Shown here in pieces: positions 1 to 6,699 of a stretch of 11,294 nucleotides of DNA. Numbering within the stretch: the stretch's first letter is position 1; every line of letters starts with the position of its first letter. The notes under the pieces were generated by a model, which was given only the letters and a program-made list of their open reading frames with translations, ran no database searches and was not told where the DNA came from. The position numbers and the translations under genes were made by a program. The stretch comes from Deltaproteobacteria bacterium (GTDB lineage: Bacteria > Desulfobacterota_B > Binatia > UBA9968). The stretch spans positions 1-11,294 of the forward strand of contig JACPSF010000252.1 in NCBI GenBank assembly GCA_016193385.1, read 5' to 3'.

Positions 1-396
1 CTGGCCGAGGAAACCATACGCGAGAAAGACGAGGGCCGTAACCACCAGAGACCAACCCACCGCGCGGCGGGTTGCTTCAAGGACATAGACAATGCAGAGG
101 AGACCGAGAACCAGATCCGCCTGCGTGACCAACCCTGACCGGAAAACGATATCCTCGTGGTTTAGCACCACATAGCCAAAGATAATGATTCCAAGGGCGC
201 ACCAGGCGAGATCGACAGCTACTTGGGCGAATCGCTTCCGGTCGCATGCTTGCCGCAGGAAAGCCAGCGTTAATACAAGCAGCAGGAAAATCCCGCGCTC
301 CTCCAGCGGAGGCATGGGATGGAACGCGTTAAACAGGACGTATCCGGAGAGCCCGATCGCAAGAAGGCGTACTGAATATTTTCCTACCGCTTCCAG
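1..396 (-). CDS. TRAP transporter fused 4TM/12TM permease, N-terminal part (cut by left edge)
   Basis: Inner-membrane permease of a TAXI-type TRAP transporter, which imports organic acids or related solutes using an ion gradient. The 132 visible residues hold about four hydrophobic segments, near LLAIGLSGYVLF, GIFLLLVLTLAFL, LAWCALGIIIFGYVVL and LVLGLLCIVYVL. They include the family-typical stretches LNHEDIVFRSG and VLEATRRAVGW. The frame is open to position 1, so the main transport domain lies outside. An in-frame TAA near 451 limits the start. No ATG, GTG or TTG occurs in frame before the ATG at 315, which would remove the first membrane segment. I chose the CTG at 396-394, which has AAGGAGG seven bases upstream (404-410) and overlaps the end of the binding-protein gene by 13 nt, implying translational coupling. 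The family is clear; the exact start is uncertain. Confidence 0.82.
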   Translation of the reverse strand, partial: MEAVGKYSVRLLAIGLSGYVLFNAFHPMPPLEERGIFLLLVLTLAFLRQACDRKRFAQVAVDLAWCALGIIIFGYVVLNHEDIVFRSGLVTQADLVLGLLCIVYVLEATRRAVGWSLVVTALVFLAYGFLGQ

Positions 397-1367
397 AAAC
401 CGGCCTCCTTCCAGTAGCGTATCGCCCCGGGATGATATGGCAGACCGTTATCCACAGTAAGCCTTTCGGGATGCGCTTGCGCGTATTGGAAATAGCGAAT
501 GTCCTTGGCCAACTCTCCGAGATTCTGATGCACCAGCTTGGTGATGCGGTAAACCAGCTCCTCGTCCATATCCGCGCGCACATAGAGATTGGGGCCACCG
601 ATGTCAACCGTGTCGAGGTCCTGCTTGAAAGACGGCGTATCCTTCGTGATGCGAATCAGCGACATGAAAGGGAGTTCTTGCACCACCTTTTTTGCCGGCG
701 CGGGATCAGGGCCGAAGTACTGCGCCCCCTTCGCTGAAGCGAGCTGTAATGCGCCGGGAATGGGGATACCACCGGACACCGACACCACCGTCGCGACAAT
801 CGCGCCGTCCCCTACCTGGGTAAACAAATCGCCGAATCCAGCATAAACCGGCGTGAAGTCCTTGTTGTATTCCATGCCGTGCGCCTTGAACAAGGGCTTC
901 ATGAAAGGGTCCCAGGTCTTACCGGACCCCACACCTACTCGCTGGTTTCTAAGGGAGGTAAAGGACTTGTAAGGTGTCCCAGGCAGAGCCATATAAGCCA
1001 GGGCATTGGGGAAGAGACCTATTAGGGCTCGCAGGTATGTGTGTTTTTTTTCGTATCCTAGAATGCCGTGGTAGGCGGGGTAGGCGTTGTTGGCGGCGAC
1101 GACGCCGATCTGGACCTGTTTACGGTCGAGGAGCCGGACATTCTCGTTTGACCCCTCGGTTACCGCGGCCGTGACCGGGATCTTAAGATTGTCCTCCAGA
1201 ACTTTGGCAACGCCGCCTGCAACGACGTAAAAGGCCCCGCCGATCGAGGCCCCTCCTACCTGCAAGCTATCCGGTAAAGATGCCGAAACTGCCGGCCGAT
1301 TTGTCGCCACTGACAACGCGGCTCCTAAGGCAACTGCCGCCATCATCGAAACCCAACGATTCTTCAT
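384..1367 (-). CDS. TAXI family TRAP transporter solute-binding protein
   Basis: Periplasmic receptor (327 aa) that delivers solute to the fused TRAP permease encoded next to it. A signal peptide covers about residues 1-29 (KNR n-region, hydrophobic MAAVALGAALSVA, cleavage after PAVSA). The mature protein opens with LQVGGASIGGAFYVVAGGVAK, close to the TAXI-family start, followed by VTEGSNENVRLLDRKQVQIG and later VGVGSGKTWDPF, all typical of the TAXI fold. Length fits the family (about 310-340 aa). The ATG has a near-perfect SD (AAGGAGG at 1374-1380, six bases away). It is the first gene of its transcription unit, with a promoter-like site at 1597-1624. The ligand cannot be told; characterised members have been linked to glutamate or other carboxylates, but that does not transfer safely. 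Confidence 0.93.
   Translation of the reverse strand: MKNRWVSMMAAVALGAALSVATNRPAVSASLPDSLQVGGASIGGAFYVVAGGVAKVLEDNLKIPVTAAVTEGSNENVRLLDRKQVQIGVVAANNAYPAYHGILGYEKKHTYLRALIGLFPNALAYMALPGTPYKSFTSLRNQRVGVGSGKTWDPFMKPLFKAHGMEYNKDFTPVYAGFGDLFTQVGDGAIVATVVSVSGGIPIPGALQLASAKGAQYFGPDPAPAKKVVQELPFMSLIRITKDTPSFKQDLDTVDIGGPNLYVRADMDEELVYRITKLVHQNLGELAKDIRYFQYAQAHPERLTVDNGLPYHPGAIRYWKEAGFWKR
404..410 (-). promoter_or_regulatory. Strong ribosome binding site in front of a CTG start
   Basis: On the minus strand AAGGAGG lies inside the 3' end of the TAXI gene, seven bases before an in-frame CTG at 396-394. It is the only well-placed ribosome binding site for the TRAP permease frame, and it is the reason for choosing the non-canonical start. 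Confidence 0.55.
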
Positions 1368-1716
1368 GTCACACCTCCTTGTTCTATGATGAGTAAGCGA
1401 TCGCTCAGCCCTTTACAGGTATCTTCTGGGTTTTGTCTCCCATGGGTGAGACGGTACTCGCAACGACAGCGCTTGCGTACGAGCAAATTCATCGAGCACT
1501 TGAAAGTCGCCCGTGGACCCTGTAATTCCCCGCCTTCGAATGTATCGGTGGATGCAGGGTAACCACGCTCTGCCGGCGGCGCCGATTCACATAGAGACTA
1601 TACGGCAAGGGTCGCATCTGTCAATGCAGAAACGAGGACTTGCGCTGGTGAGGAGAAATTTTTTTATCACGAGTCCCCGACGGCCCTGGGCCGCAGCCCG
1701 ACAAGAATCCCGTCCC
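1368..1716. other. Intergenic region holding promoter and long leader of the TAXI gene
   Basis: No credible gene is seen in these 349 bases; the plus-strand frame starting at 1513 is the shadow of the binding-protein gene that begins at 1717. The region holds the promoter-like site at 1597-1624, a leader of about 220 nt, a 10-bp perfect palindrome AGCGATCGCT at 1396-1405, a run of seven T at 1659-1665, and a short inverted repeat CGGCC-CTG-GGCCG at 1681-1693 just after the stop of the 1717-2754 gene. The inverted repeat lacks a U-tract in the right direction, so I do not call it an intrinsic terminator. I recognised no riboswitch. Confidence 0.6.
1597..1624 (-). promoter_or_regulatory. Sigma70-type promoter for the TAXI-TRAP operon
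   Basis: On the minus strand a perfect TTGACA (-35, at 1624-1619) is followed after 16 bases by TATAGT (-10, at 1602-1597, five of six consensus bases). Transcription would begin near 1590 and run about 220 nt before the TAXI start at 1367. An A-tract lies further upstream (1659-1665). This makes the TRAP genes a unit separable from the amidohydrolase operon upstream. Prediction from consensus match only. Confidence 0.6.
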
Positions 1717-2754
1717 TTATTTTGTAAATCCAAGAATTTTCCCGTACGCTCTGTCGAGCCTGTCTACGATCTCGGCTTGATCCTTGGACATATAGACCAT
1801 CTTTTTACCCTGCACGTACTGGTACGTGCTTGTTCCGGGGACGAACGCGGACGTCTGACCGTTATACTTCTCCCAAATCCGCTGCGCCTCCGGGCTGACC
1901 AAAAAGACGCCGAAGAGGTGGCCAACATTGGGATGCGCGGCCCCTTTAGGGACACCGGCATGCCAAGCCGGGGAGATGACCGGCTCAATCCCCTCGGCGT
2001 GCACGATCGGCGCGCCGGTCTTTTTGGCCGTATTGATGAAGGTATCCGTCAAGGTGATAGCAACCTGGATCTCGCCGATCTGGAGCCGATTAAAGATATC
2101 GCCCAGACTCCCCAGCACCGGCTTGAGGCCGGCCAGCGCCTTTACAAACGTCGTCGCCTTCTCCTCTCCCCAAGGGCCGGCGGCGAGCCGGGCCAAGTGA
2201 TGCGTCGCCGTTCCCATCCCCAACTTCCCACCCGCCCACTTCGGATTGACAAGGTCCTCCCAGCTTTTCGGGACATCCCGTGACGCCAGAAAATTTTTGT
2301 TGTACGCGGGCAGAACAATCTGATTGGCGATCGCAATCGTTCCGTTGTCGTAATGGATCATCTCGGACTGGATACCCAAAGCCTTATAGTCAAACGGCTC
2401 GAGGAGCTTTCTGAGATACAACCGGGCATGGTGGGCATCCGTCACTACCATCAGGTCCCACTCGGGGCGCAAACCCGCGGCGTTTCGGCTTACGACCTTG
2501 GCGATGTCTCCGGCCATGTTCCCGCCGGCGGTATAATTTAGCGCAATGTTCAGCCTGTACTTTTTATTGAAGGCCTCCCACAACTCCTGAGCACCCCTCG
2601 GAGTCAAATTGCTCGTCGCATAAAACTCAATGGCGCCTTCATTTCTGGCCGCCGCCACCAGCGGCTCAGGAGAAGCGGCAAACGCGCCGTGTCCCCAGAG
2701 GGGGAGAAGAAAGATGTTCAGAAAACCGGTCACAAAAACTTTTTTAAGTCTCAT
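1717..2754 (-). CDS. ABC transporter periplasmic substrate-binding protein, COG1840-like
   Basis: Predicted periplasmic receptor (345 aa) of the family often labelled iron(III)/thiamine/spermidine-type extracellular solute-binding protein. The signal peptide spans about residues 1-27 (RLKK, then FVTGFLNIFLLPLWG, cleavage after AFA). Mature features include LVAAARNEGAIEFYATSNL, the WDLMVVTD strand, LPAYNKNFL, and the SWEDLVNPKWAGKLG-type hinge region (SWEDLVNPKWAGGKLGM), followed by PWGEEKATTF. The C-terminus reads YGKILGFTK and resembles those of the other two ABC-type receptors here. The start ATG has AGAGGTG upstream (2759-2765). It lies 80 bp after the receptor gene at 2835-3962 on the same strand, so co-transcription is likely. 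No ATPase or permease gene follows it; it may use the ABC importer at 6700-9523. Ligand unknown; it is clearly more diverged than the close receptor pair. Confidence 0.87.
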   Translation of the reverse strand: MRLKKVFVTGFLNIFLLPLWGHGAFAASPEPLVAAARNEGAIEFYATSNLTPRGAQELWEAFNKKYRLNIALNYTAGGNMAGDIAKVVSRNAAGLRPEWDLMVVTDAHHARLYLRKLLEPFDYKALGIQSEMIHYDNGTIAIANQIVLPAYNKNFLASRDVPKSWEDLVNPKWAGGKLGMGTATHHLARLAAGPWGEEKATTFVKALAGLKPVLGSLGDIFNRLQIGEIQVAITLTDTFINTAKKTGAPIVHAEGIEPVISPAWHAGVPKGAAHPNVGHLFGVFLVSPEAQRIWEKYNGQTSAFVPGTSTYQYVQGKKMVYMSKDQAEIVDRLDRAYGKILGFTK

Positions 2755-2834
2755 AAATCACCTCTGGAGAATTTCGACGTTGCAGCGTTCTATCAAACAA
2801 TGGCAAGGGCTGGCTTCACTACGCGGAAGAGCAA

Positions 2835-3962
2835 CTAAAAACCCAAAATCTTGCCATACTCTCGCTGCCGTTTTTCGTCCTGCTCCAAATCTCCGAATGT
2901 GACGAATCGTGATCCTTTGTCTTCCATCTCTTTTTGGATTTTCTCGATCGGGGAGCCTGGCACAAACGGCGACCCATACTTCGCCAACTTGTAGATCAGC
3001 TGTTGGGCCTCTGCGGTGACAAGATACGCCAGCGCGAGCTTCGTTGCATTCGGGTGGCGGGCGTTTTTGGTGACAACTAGCATAAAGTACACGACGGGTT
3101 GCGGATTCAACCCCAGAACGGGCTTCACAGGAGCACCGCTGTCCTCGGCGTCGTTGAACCACTGGGGATAATCGCCGAAGTAGGCCAGTGGACGCTCGCC
3201 GGCAAAGAGCCTGCTCTTTGCCTCTGGCCAGCGCGCTTTCAGGAGATCCTGATTGGCCAGTTGCCGGGTAAATTCGGCGGTCTTTTCCTCACCCCACACT
3301 CGCGCCAAGAGAACCTGTTGATGGGAACCAAGCGGGTGGATTAGTTTTCCCTTCCATCGCGGGTCGAGAAAGTCTTCCCATTTCTTGGGCAGACTTGCGA
3401 GGTCCTCTTTGGAAGTGGATCTCGTATTATAGTATGGCACGTACCAGTCGACGCTCAGGATAATCCCGTCGAGCCCTTTCTCTGTCATCCGCGGGGTGAT
3501 CTTGGGGAAAATGCCTGGCCAGTCTACGGCTTCAATGCCCCCTCTTTGCTTGAGCCTGTGAAGTGTCGAGGCCGTCCCAACCACAGAATCCCAGCTTGGC
3601 TGCCGGCCGGAATTGATCTCCGAGATGACAGTTGCTACGTCTGCATCCATACCGCCGCTGGGCACTATCCTAATTTTTAGATTTAAGCCCCACGTCTTGT
3701 TCACGCCGTGATTGATTGCGCTCTCGAACCCTTCCTTGGCGGCAAGGATCGTAGGCACGCGGACGACCGCCTGTCCCTCTCTCTTGGCACCCTCGATGAT
3801 TTGATCGAGCGGGCTGGTGGCTGCAGAGGCCGTTGCCGCGTGTGCCCGTCCGTGGCTGCTCCGGTCGGTGTCAAGCGAGGCTTCAAAAGTCGGTATGAGC
3901 TGGAAAAAGATTAGCAACGCAGTAGTGCCCGTAAAAGGACGCTTCCACCAAGACTGTTTCAT
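2835..3962 (-). CDS. ABC transporter periplasmic substrate-binding protein (orphan paralog)
   Basis: Predicted periplasmic solute receptor (375 aa from this start). The start chosen is the ATG at 3962: it has an SD (GGAGGG within 3972-3979), overlaps the amidohydrolase stop as ATGA, and leads straight into a signal peptide (MKQSWWKRP, then TALLIFFQLIPTF, cleavage probably near AHA-A). An upstream in-frame ATG at 4034 would only add residues inside the amidohydrolase gene. Domain landmarks are LDQIIEGAKREGQAVVR, GRQPSWDSVVGTA, VPYYNTRSTSK, KKWEDFLDPRWKGKLIHPLG and RVWGEEKT. It is a close paralog of the receptor at 5549-6655, about 77% identical by hand count over the last 187 or so residues. 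Because no transporter core genes lie on its strand, it probably feeds the divergently encoded ABC importer. Ligand unknown. Confidence 0.9.
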   Translation of the reverse strand: MKQSWWKRPFTGTTALLIFFQLIPTFEASLDTDRSSHGRAHAATASAATSPLDQIIEGAKREGQAVVRVPTILAAKEGFESAINHGVNKTWGLNLKIRIVPSGGMDADVATVISEINSGRQPSWDSVVGTASTLHRLKQRGGIEAVDWPGIFPKITPRMTEKGLDGIILSVDWYVPYYNTRSTSKEDLASLPKKWEDFLDPRWKGKLIHPLGSHQQVLLARVWGEEKTAEFTRQLANQDLLKARWPEAKSRLFAGERPLAYFGDYPQWFNDAEDSGAPVKPVLGLNPQPVVYFMLVVTKNARHPNATKLALAYLVTAEAQQLIYKLAKYGSPFVPGSPIEKIQKEMEDKGSRFVTFGDLEQDEKRQREYGKILGF

Positions 3963-5329
3963 CGCAGCTTTCCCTCCTTCCCATCGATGGATGCTGCCGC
4001 ACCCTGCTGGCGCATCATTTCCACCTGGATACAACGACTTCGCTCTTCGGCCTCCCGAATAATCTGGCCCTCGCGCTCCTGAGATACCGTAGAGAATCGA
4101 CCATCCCGAAATACGATTGTGCCATTCACGAGGACGGTGGAGACGTCCGTCGCCTTGGCCGAATACACCAGGCTTGAAATCGGCTTGTTGACCACCGCAC
4201 TGTATGGGGTGTCGAGGTTGAACACGGCGATGTCTGCCTTCTTGCCGGCCTCGATGGAACCCAGTTCGTCCGCCAGTCCCAGCGCCTTCGCAGCGTTGAT
4301 CGTTGCCATAGCAAGAGCCGCCTCCGCATCCACAGCGCGGGCGTCCGAGTTGAGCAGGTTCTGGATCAGCGAGCAGGCTTTCGTCTGCTCAAGCATGTCC
4401 ACCGAGTAGTCCACCATAGGCCCATCCGTGCCCAGAGCTACGTTGGCTCCCGCCAACCGCAGCTCGGGTATTCTGGCGACGCCACTGCCGCGGAAGGCCT
4501 CCGCAGTGGGACAGCTCACCACGGTCGCCCCGCTGTCCGCCACCATGTGGATATCCTCGTCGGTGAGCCCCGACCCGTGTGCCAGAATCCATCGCGATTC
4601 CAGGACACCCAGACTGTTGAGGTAAGTCACATCTCTCTGTCCAGGGCCCGCCCCGGCGTGGGAAGTTATGCACAGGCCCGCCTCTCTGGCCAACCTGGTA
4701 CCTCTGGTAACGACTTCGTCATTCGTAGTGCCCGCGTTTCTCCACCGCGCATTTACCTCGATGGCCAACGCCATGTGGAGCATTCCACCCCTCCACCCGT
4801 CCCAGCGCCGCACCAAGCTCTCAACAGCCTGCATCGCCTCCATATGGTGCGGCCTGAGCTCCTTGGCCAGAACCTGTCTGAGGCCCACCTCACCGAAACT
4901 TTCAGCGAACGCGGCGATCATTGGCTCATCCGTGTCTGTCACGATGTGATTCAGAAAACACGTCGTCCCCGTCCGAACCATCTCCAGGCCGGCCAAAAAC
5001 GACGAGGCACGCACGTCCGCAGGGTCTGTGACCCGCGTAGTGAGGGGCCAAAAAAAGTTCGTCCACCAGTCGGAGATCTTGCAGCCTTCGCTCAACCCCT
5101 TGAACAGGTTGTACCACGGATGCTGGTGCATGTTGATGAGACCCGGGATTACGATCGCCCCCGTAGCATCCACAACCTGATCGAAGGCGGCATCGGGCCA
5201 GCGTGCTCCGGACGGCCCCACCTCCGCGATTCGATCCCCCTCAATACAAACGAAACCGCCCGGAAAGACTTGCCTTCGCGCGTCCATCGTTACAATGTAG
5301 CCGTTCTTGATCAACGTTTTCGAACTCAT
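3959..5329 (-). CDS. Amidohydrolase, ATZ/TRZ-SsnA-like, with altered active-site motifs
   Basis: Cytoplasmic metal-dependent hydrolase (456 aa) of the amidohydrolase superfamily, which includes deaminases and dechlorinases acting on C-N or C-X bonds. The start at 5329 (MSSKTLIKNG) has GGAGGG five bases upstream (5335-5340); a longer start at 5359 lacks this. An N-terminal beta-sandwich part (KNGYIVTMD, VVDATGAIVIPGLIN) leads to the metal site NMHQHPW (H68, H70). Further landmarks are SHAGAG (H224), LAHGSGL (H251) and LGTDGP (D302), then the C-terminal LGSIEAGKKADIAVF and VLVNGTIVFRDG. The metal ligands are kept. The catalytic glutamate expected three residues after H224 (HxxE) is an alanine here, and the H of the usual HNP/HCP motif is a serine (VSCPTAEAF). 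It is first in its operon and overlaps the receptor gene by ATGA. Substrate unknown. Confidence 0.9.
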   Translation of the reverse strand: MSSKTLIKNGYIVTMDARRQVFPGGFVCIEGDRIAEVGPSGARWPDAAFDQVVDATGAIVIPGLINMHQHPWYNLFKGLSEGCKISDWWTNFFWPLTTRVTDPADVRASSFLAGLEMVRTGTTCFLNHIVTDTDEPMIAAFAESFGEVGLRQVLAKELRPHHMEAMQAVESLVRRWDGWRGGMLHMALAIEVNARWRNAGTTNDEVVTRGTRLAREAGLCITSHAGAGPGQRDVTYLNSLGVLESRWILAHGSGLTDEDIHMVADSGATVVSCPTAEAFRGSGVARIPELRLAGANVALGTDGPMVDYSVDMLEQTKACSLIQNLLNSDARAVDAEAALAMATINAAKALGLADELGSIEAGKKADIAVFNLDTPYSAVVNKPISSLVYSAKATDVSTVLVNGTIVFRDGRFSTVSQEREGQIIREAEERSRCIQVEMMRQQGAAASIDGKEGKLR

Positions 5330-5391
5330 TTGTTCCCTCCACCTCTGCGCAAGTGTCACGGGCCAGGCGAACGCCCCGCCCGGCAGACAGT

Positions 5392-5421
5392 ACCCTACTC
5401 AATTCAGCGTCGCCATGTCAA
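5392..5421 (-). promoter_or_regulatory. Candidate promoter of the amidohydrolase operon
   Basis: The minus strand has a perfect TTGACA at 5421-5416 and, 18 bases on, TAGGGT at 5397-5392, which keeps the key T1, A2 and T6 of the -10 box. Transcription would begin about 55 bases before the start codon at 5329. The -10 is weak, which would fit activator dependence. Confidence 0.4.
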
Positions 5422-5432
5422 TCAGCGTTGAC
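5417..5432. promoter_or_regulatory. Inverted repeat GTCAA-N6-TTGAC, possible operator
   Basis: A perfect 5-bp dyad with a 6-bp spacer (GTCAATCAGCGTTGAC) overlaps the -35 box of the minus-strand promoter and lies about 25 bp upstream of the plus-strand -35. The placement suits a dimeric regulator controlling both operons. A dyad this short can also arise by chance. Confidence 0.3.
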
Positions 5433-5456
5433 GCCAGCAAAGGACGAGGCTGCAAC

Positions 5457-5483
5457 TTGACATGCGACGCCTTCCGTTATATT
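5457..5483 (+). promoter_or_regulatory. Candidate promoter of the ABC importer operon
   Basis: TTGACA at 5457-5462 is followed by TATATT at 5478-5483 (five of six consensus bases). The spacing of 15 bases is shorter than the usual 17. Transcription would begin near 5490, about 60 bases before the receptor start at 5549. Confidence 0.45.
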
Positions 5484-5548
5484 GGGTTGGCCTGCGCGGT
5501 CAGAGACAACGCTACGGAAAAAAGTCGAAGAGAAAGGAAACGGCTGTG

Positions 5549-6655
5549 ATGATGAAACGATCCGGTTTCAAACCATCCCTTGTAGCTCCGGTGTTTGTGG
5601 CACTGCTCCTTTTGCACACTGGGTTCATCCCGCGGACAGCCGTCCAACACGACGTCGCGCATGCGGCAGCAGCATCGGCTCTCGATCAGATCATCCAGGC
5701 CGCGAAGCAAGAAGGCGAGGCCCTCATCCGCGTCAATACGGATCTGGCGTCGAAAGAGGGCTCCGAAAAGGCGATCAACGACGGAGTAAACAAGAAGTTC
5801 GGGGTGAATCTCAAGATCAAACTCCTGGGAACTCGGGGGATGGACCAGGATGCCGCCACGGTCATCTCGGAGCTGGATGCGGGCCGACAGCCGAGCTGGG
5901 ACGCCGTGACTGGCACAGCGCCCACCCTTTTCCGGCTCAAGCAGCGCAACGCTTTCGAAACCGTGGACTGGTCGCGCATTTTTCCCCACGTCACGGCGAA
6001 GATGATCGACAAGGTCATTGGCTCCGTCATCATGAGCGTGAACTGGTACCTCCCCTATTACAACAGCCGGACGATCTCGAAGGACGACCTCGCCAAGCTG
6101 CCAAAGAAATGGGAAGACTTTCTCGACCCGCGCTGGAAAGGCAAGCTGATTCACCCGTTGGGAACACGCCAGGAAGTTCTGCTAGCGCGCGTGTGGGGCG
6201 AGGAGAAAACCGTGGAATTCGCCCGGCAGCTTGCGAAGCAAGAGCTGCTCATAGCGCGCTTTCCGGAGGCCAGAAGCAGGGTGTTTGCCGGGGAGCGGCC
6301 GGTCGCCTATTTCGGCGACTACCCTATCTGGCATACCGAGGCGGAAGCGCGGGGCGCTCCGGTTCAACCCATCATCGGATTGGATCCTCAGCCCACGGTC
6401 TACTTCATGCTCGGGGTGACGGCCAAAGCGCGAAACCCCAATGCCGCGAAGCTCGCGCTGGCCTATCTGGTCACGCCTGAGGCCCAGCAGTATATCTACT
6501 CCCTGGTCAAGTACGGGTCGCCGTTTGTCCCAGGTTCGCCGATTGAAAAAATACAGCATGAGATGGAGACAAAGGGCGCGCGGATGGTCACTTTCGGCGA
6601 CCTCGAAGAGGATGAGAGGCGAAACCGGATCTTCAACAAGATACTTGGTTTTTAA
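5549..6655 (+). CDS. ABC transporter periplasmic substrate-binding protein
   Basis: Periplasmic receptor (368 aa) of the ABC importer whose ATPase and permease follow directly. The start is ATG at 5549 or 5552; a GTG at 5546 is also possible, with AAAGGAA upstream at 5534-5540. An ATG at 5462 sits inside the -35 promoter element and gives a highly basic non-signal N-terminus, so I rejected it. The signal peptide is MMKRSGFKPS, then LVAPVFVALLLLHTGF, with cleavage near AHA-A. Landmarks are LDQIIQAAKQEGEALIR, GRQPSWDAVTGTA, LPYYNSRTISK, KKWEDFLDPRWKGKL and YFGDYPIW, ending in NKILGF. It is closely related to the receptor at 2835-3962. The position matching the Tyr-Tyr iron site of FbpA does not show such a pair, so ferric iron is not supported as ligand. 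Confidence 0.92.
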   Translation: MMKRSGFKPSLVAPVFVALLLLHTGFIPRTAVQHDVAHAAAASALDQIIQAAKQEGEALIRVNTDLASKEGSEKAINDGVNKKFGVNLKIKLLGTRGMDQDAATVISELDAGRQPSWDAVTGTAPTLFRLKQRNAFETVDWSRIFPHVTAKMIDKVIGSVIMSVNWYLPYYNSRTISKDDLAKLPKKWEDFLDPRWKGKLIHPLGTRQEVLLARVWGEEKTVEFARQLAKQELLIARFPEARSRVFAGERPVAYFGDYPIWHTEAEARGAPVQPIIGLDPQPTVYFMLGVTAKARNPNAAKLALAYLVTPEAQQYIYSLVKYGSPFVPGSPIEKIQHEMETKGARMVTFGDLEEDERRNRIFNKILGF

Positions 6656-6667
6656 TCGACCCCGAGT

Positions 6668-6692
6668 TCCGCCTCCCATCCCCCGAGGCGGA
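6668..6692 (+). promoter_or_regulatory. Intercistronic hairpin covering the ATPase ribosome binding site
   Basis: TCCGCCTC (6668-6675) pairs perfectly with GAGGCGGA (6685-6692), giving an 8-bp stem with a 9-base loop. The 3' arm contains GAGG, the only SD-like sequence before the ATPase ATG at 6700. There is no U-tract after it, so it is not a standard intrinsic terminator. It could stabilise the 3' end of the receptor message and lower ATPase translation, giving receptor in excess over transporter. Confidence 0.5.
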
Positions 6693-6699
6693 TAACTCT

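Larger units (their letters stand above)
5330..5548. promoter_or_regulatory. Divergent intergenic control region
   Basis: This 219-bp region separates the amidohydrolase operon (minus) from the ABC importer operon (plus) and has to serve both starts. It contains one candidate promoter for each direction and an inverted repeat overlapping the minus-strand -35 element. No regulator gene lies next to it within the window. Confidence 0.65.

Noticed and set aside
1..315. ATG at 315 as the permease start
   Set aside because: It would remove the first membrane segment and part of the conserved N-terminal region and has no good SD; the CTG at 396 fits better, though the choice is not certain.
1681..1693. 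CGGCC-CTG-GGCCG inverted repeat as intrinsic terminator of the 1717-2754 gene
   Set aside because: The stem is only five base pairs, and on the minus strand it is not followed by a U-tract; the nearby T-run (1659-1665) has the wrong orientation.
1513..2283. Plus-strand open frame of 256 codons
   Set aside because: Lies mostly antisense to the well-supported receptor gene 1717-2754, has no SD or recognisable domain, and its composition fits a GC-rich shadow frame.
4547..5431. Plus-strand open frame of 294 codons
   Set aside because: Antisense to the amidohydrolase, with no domain or SD; it also runs across the divergent control region.
5477..6154. Minus-strand open frame of 225 codons
   Set aside because: Antisense to the receptor gene 5549-6655, which has a signal peptide and a close paralog. 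No SD or motif supports the antisense frame.
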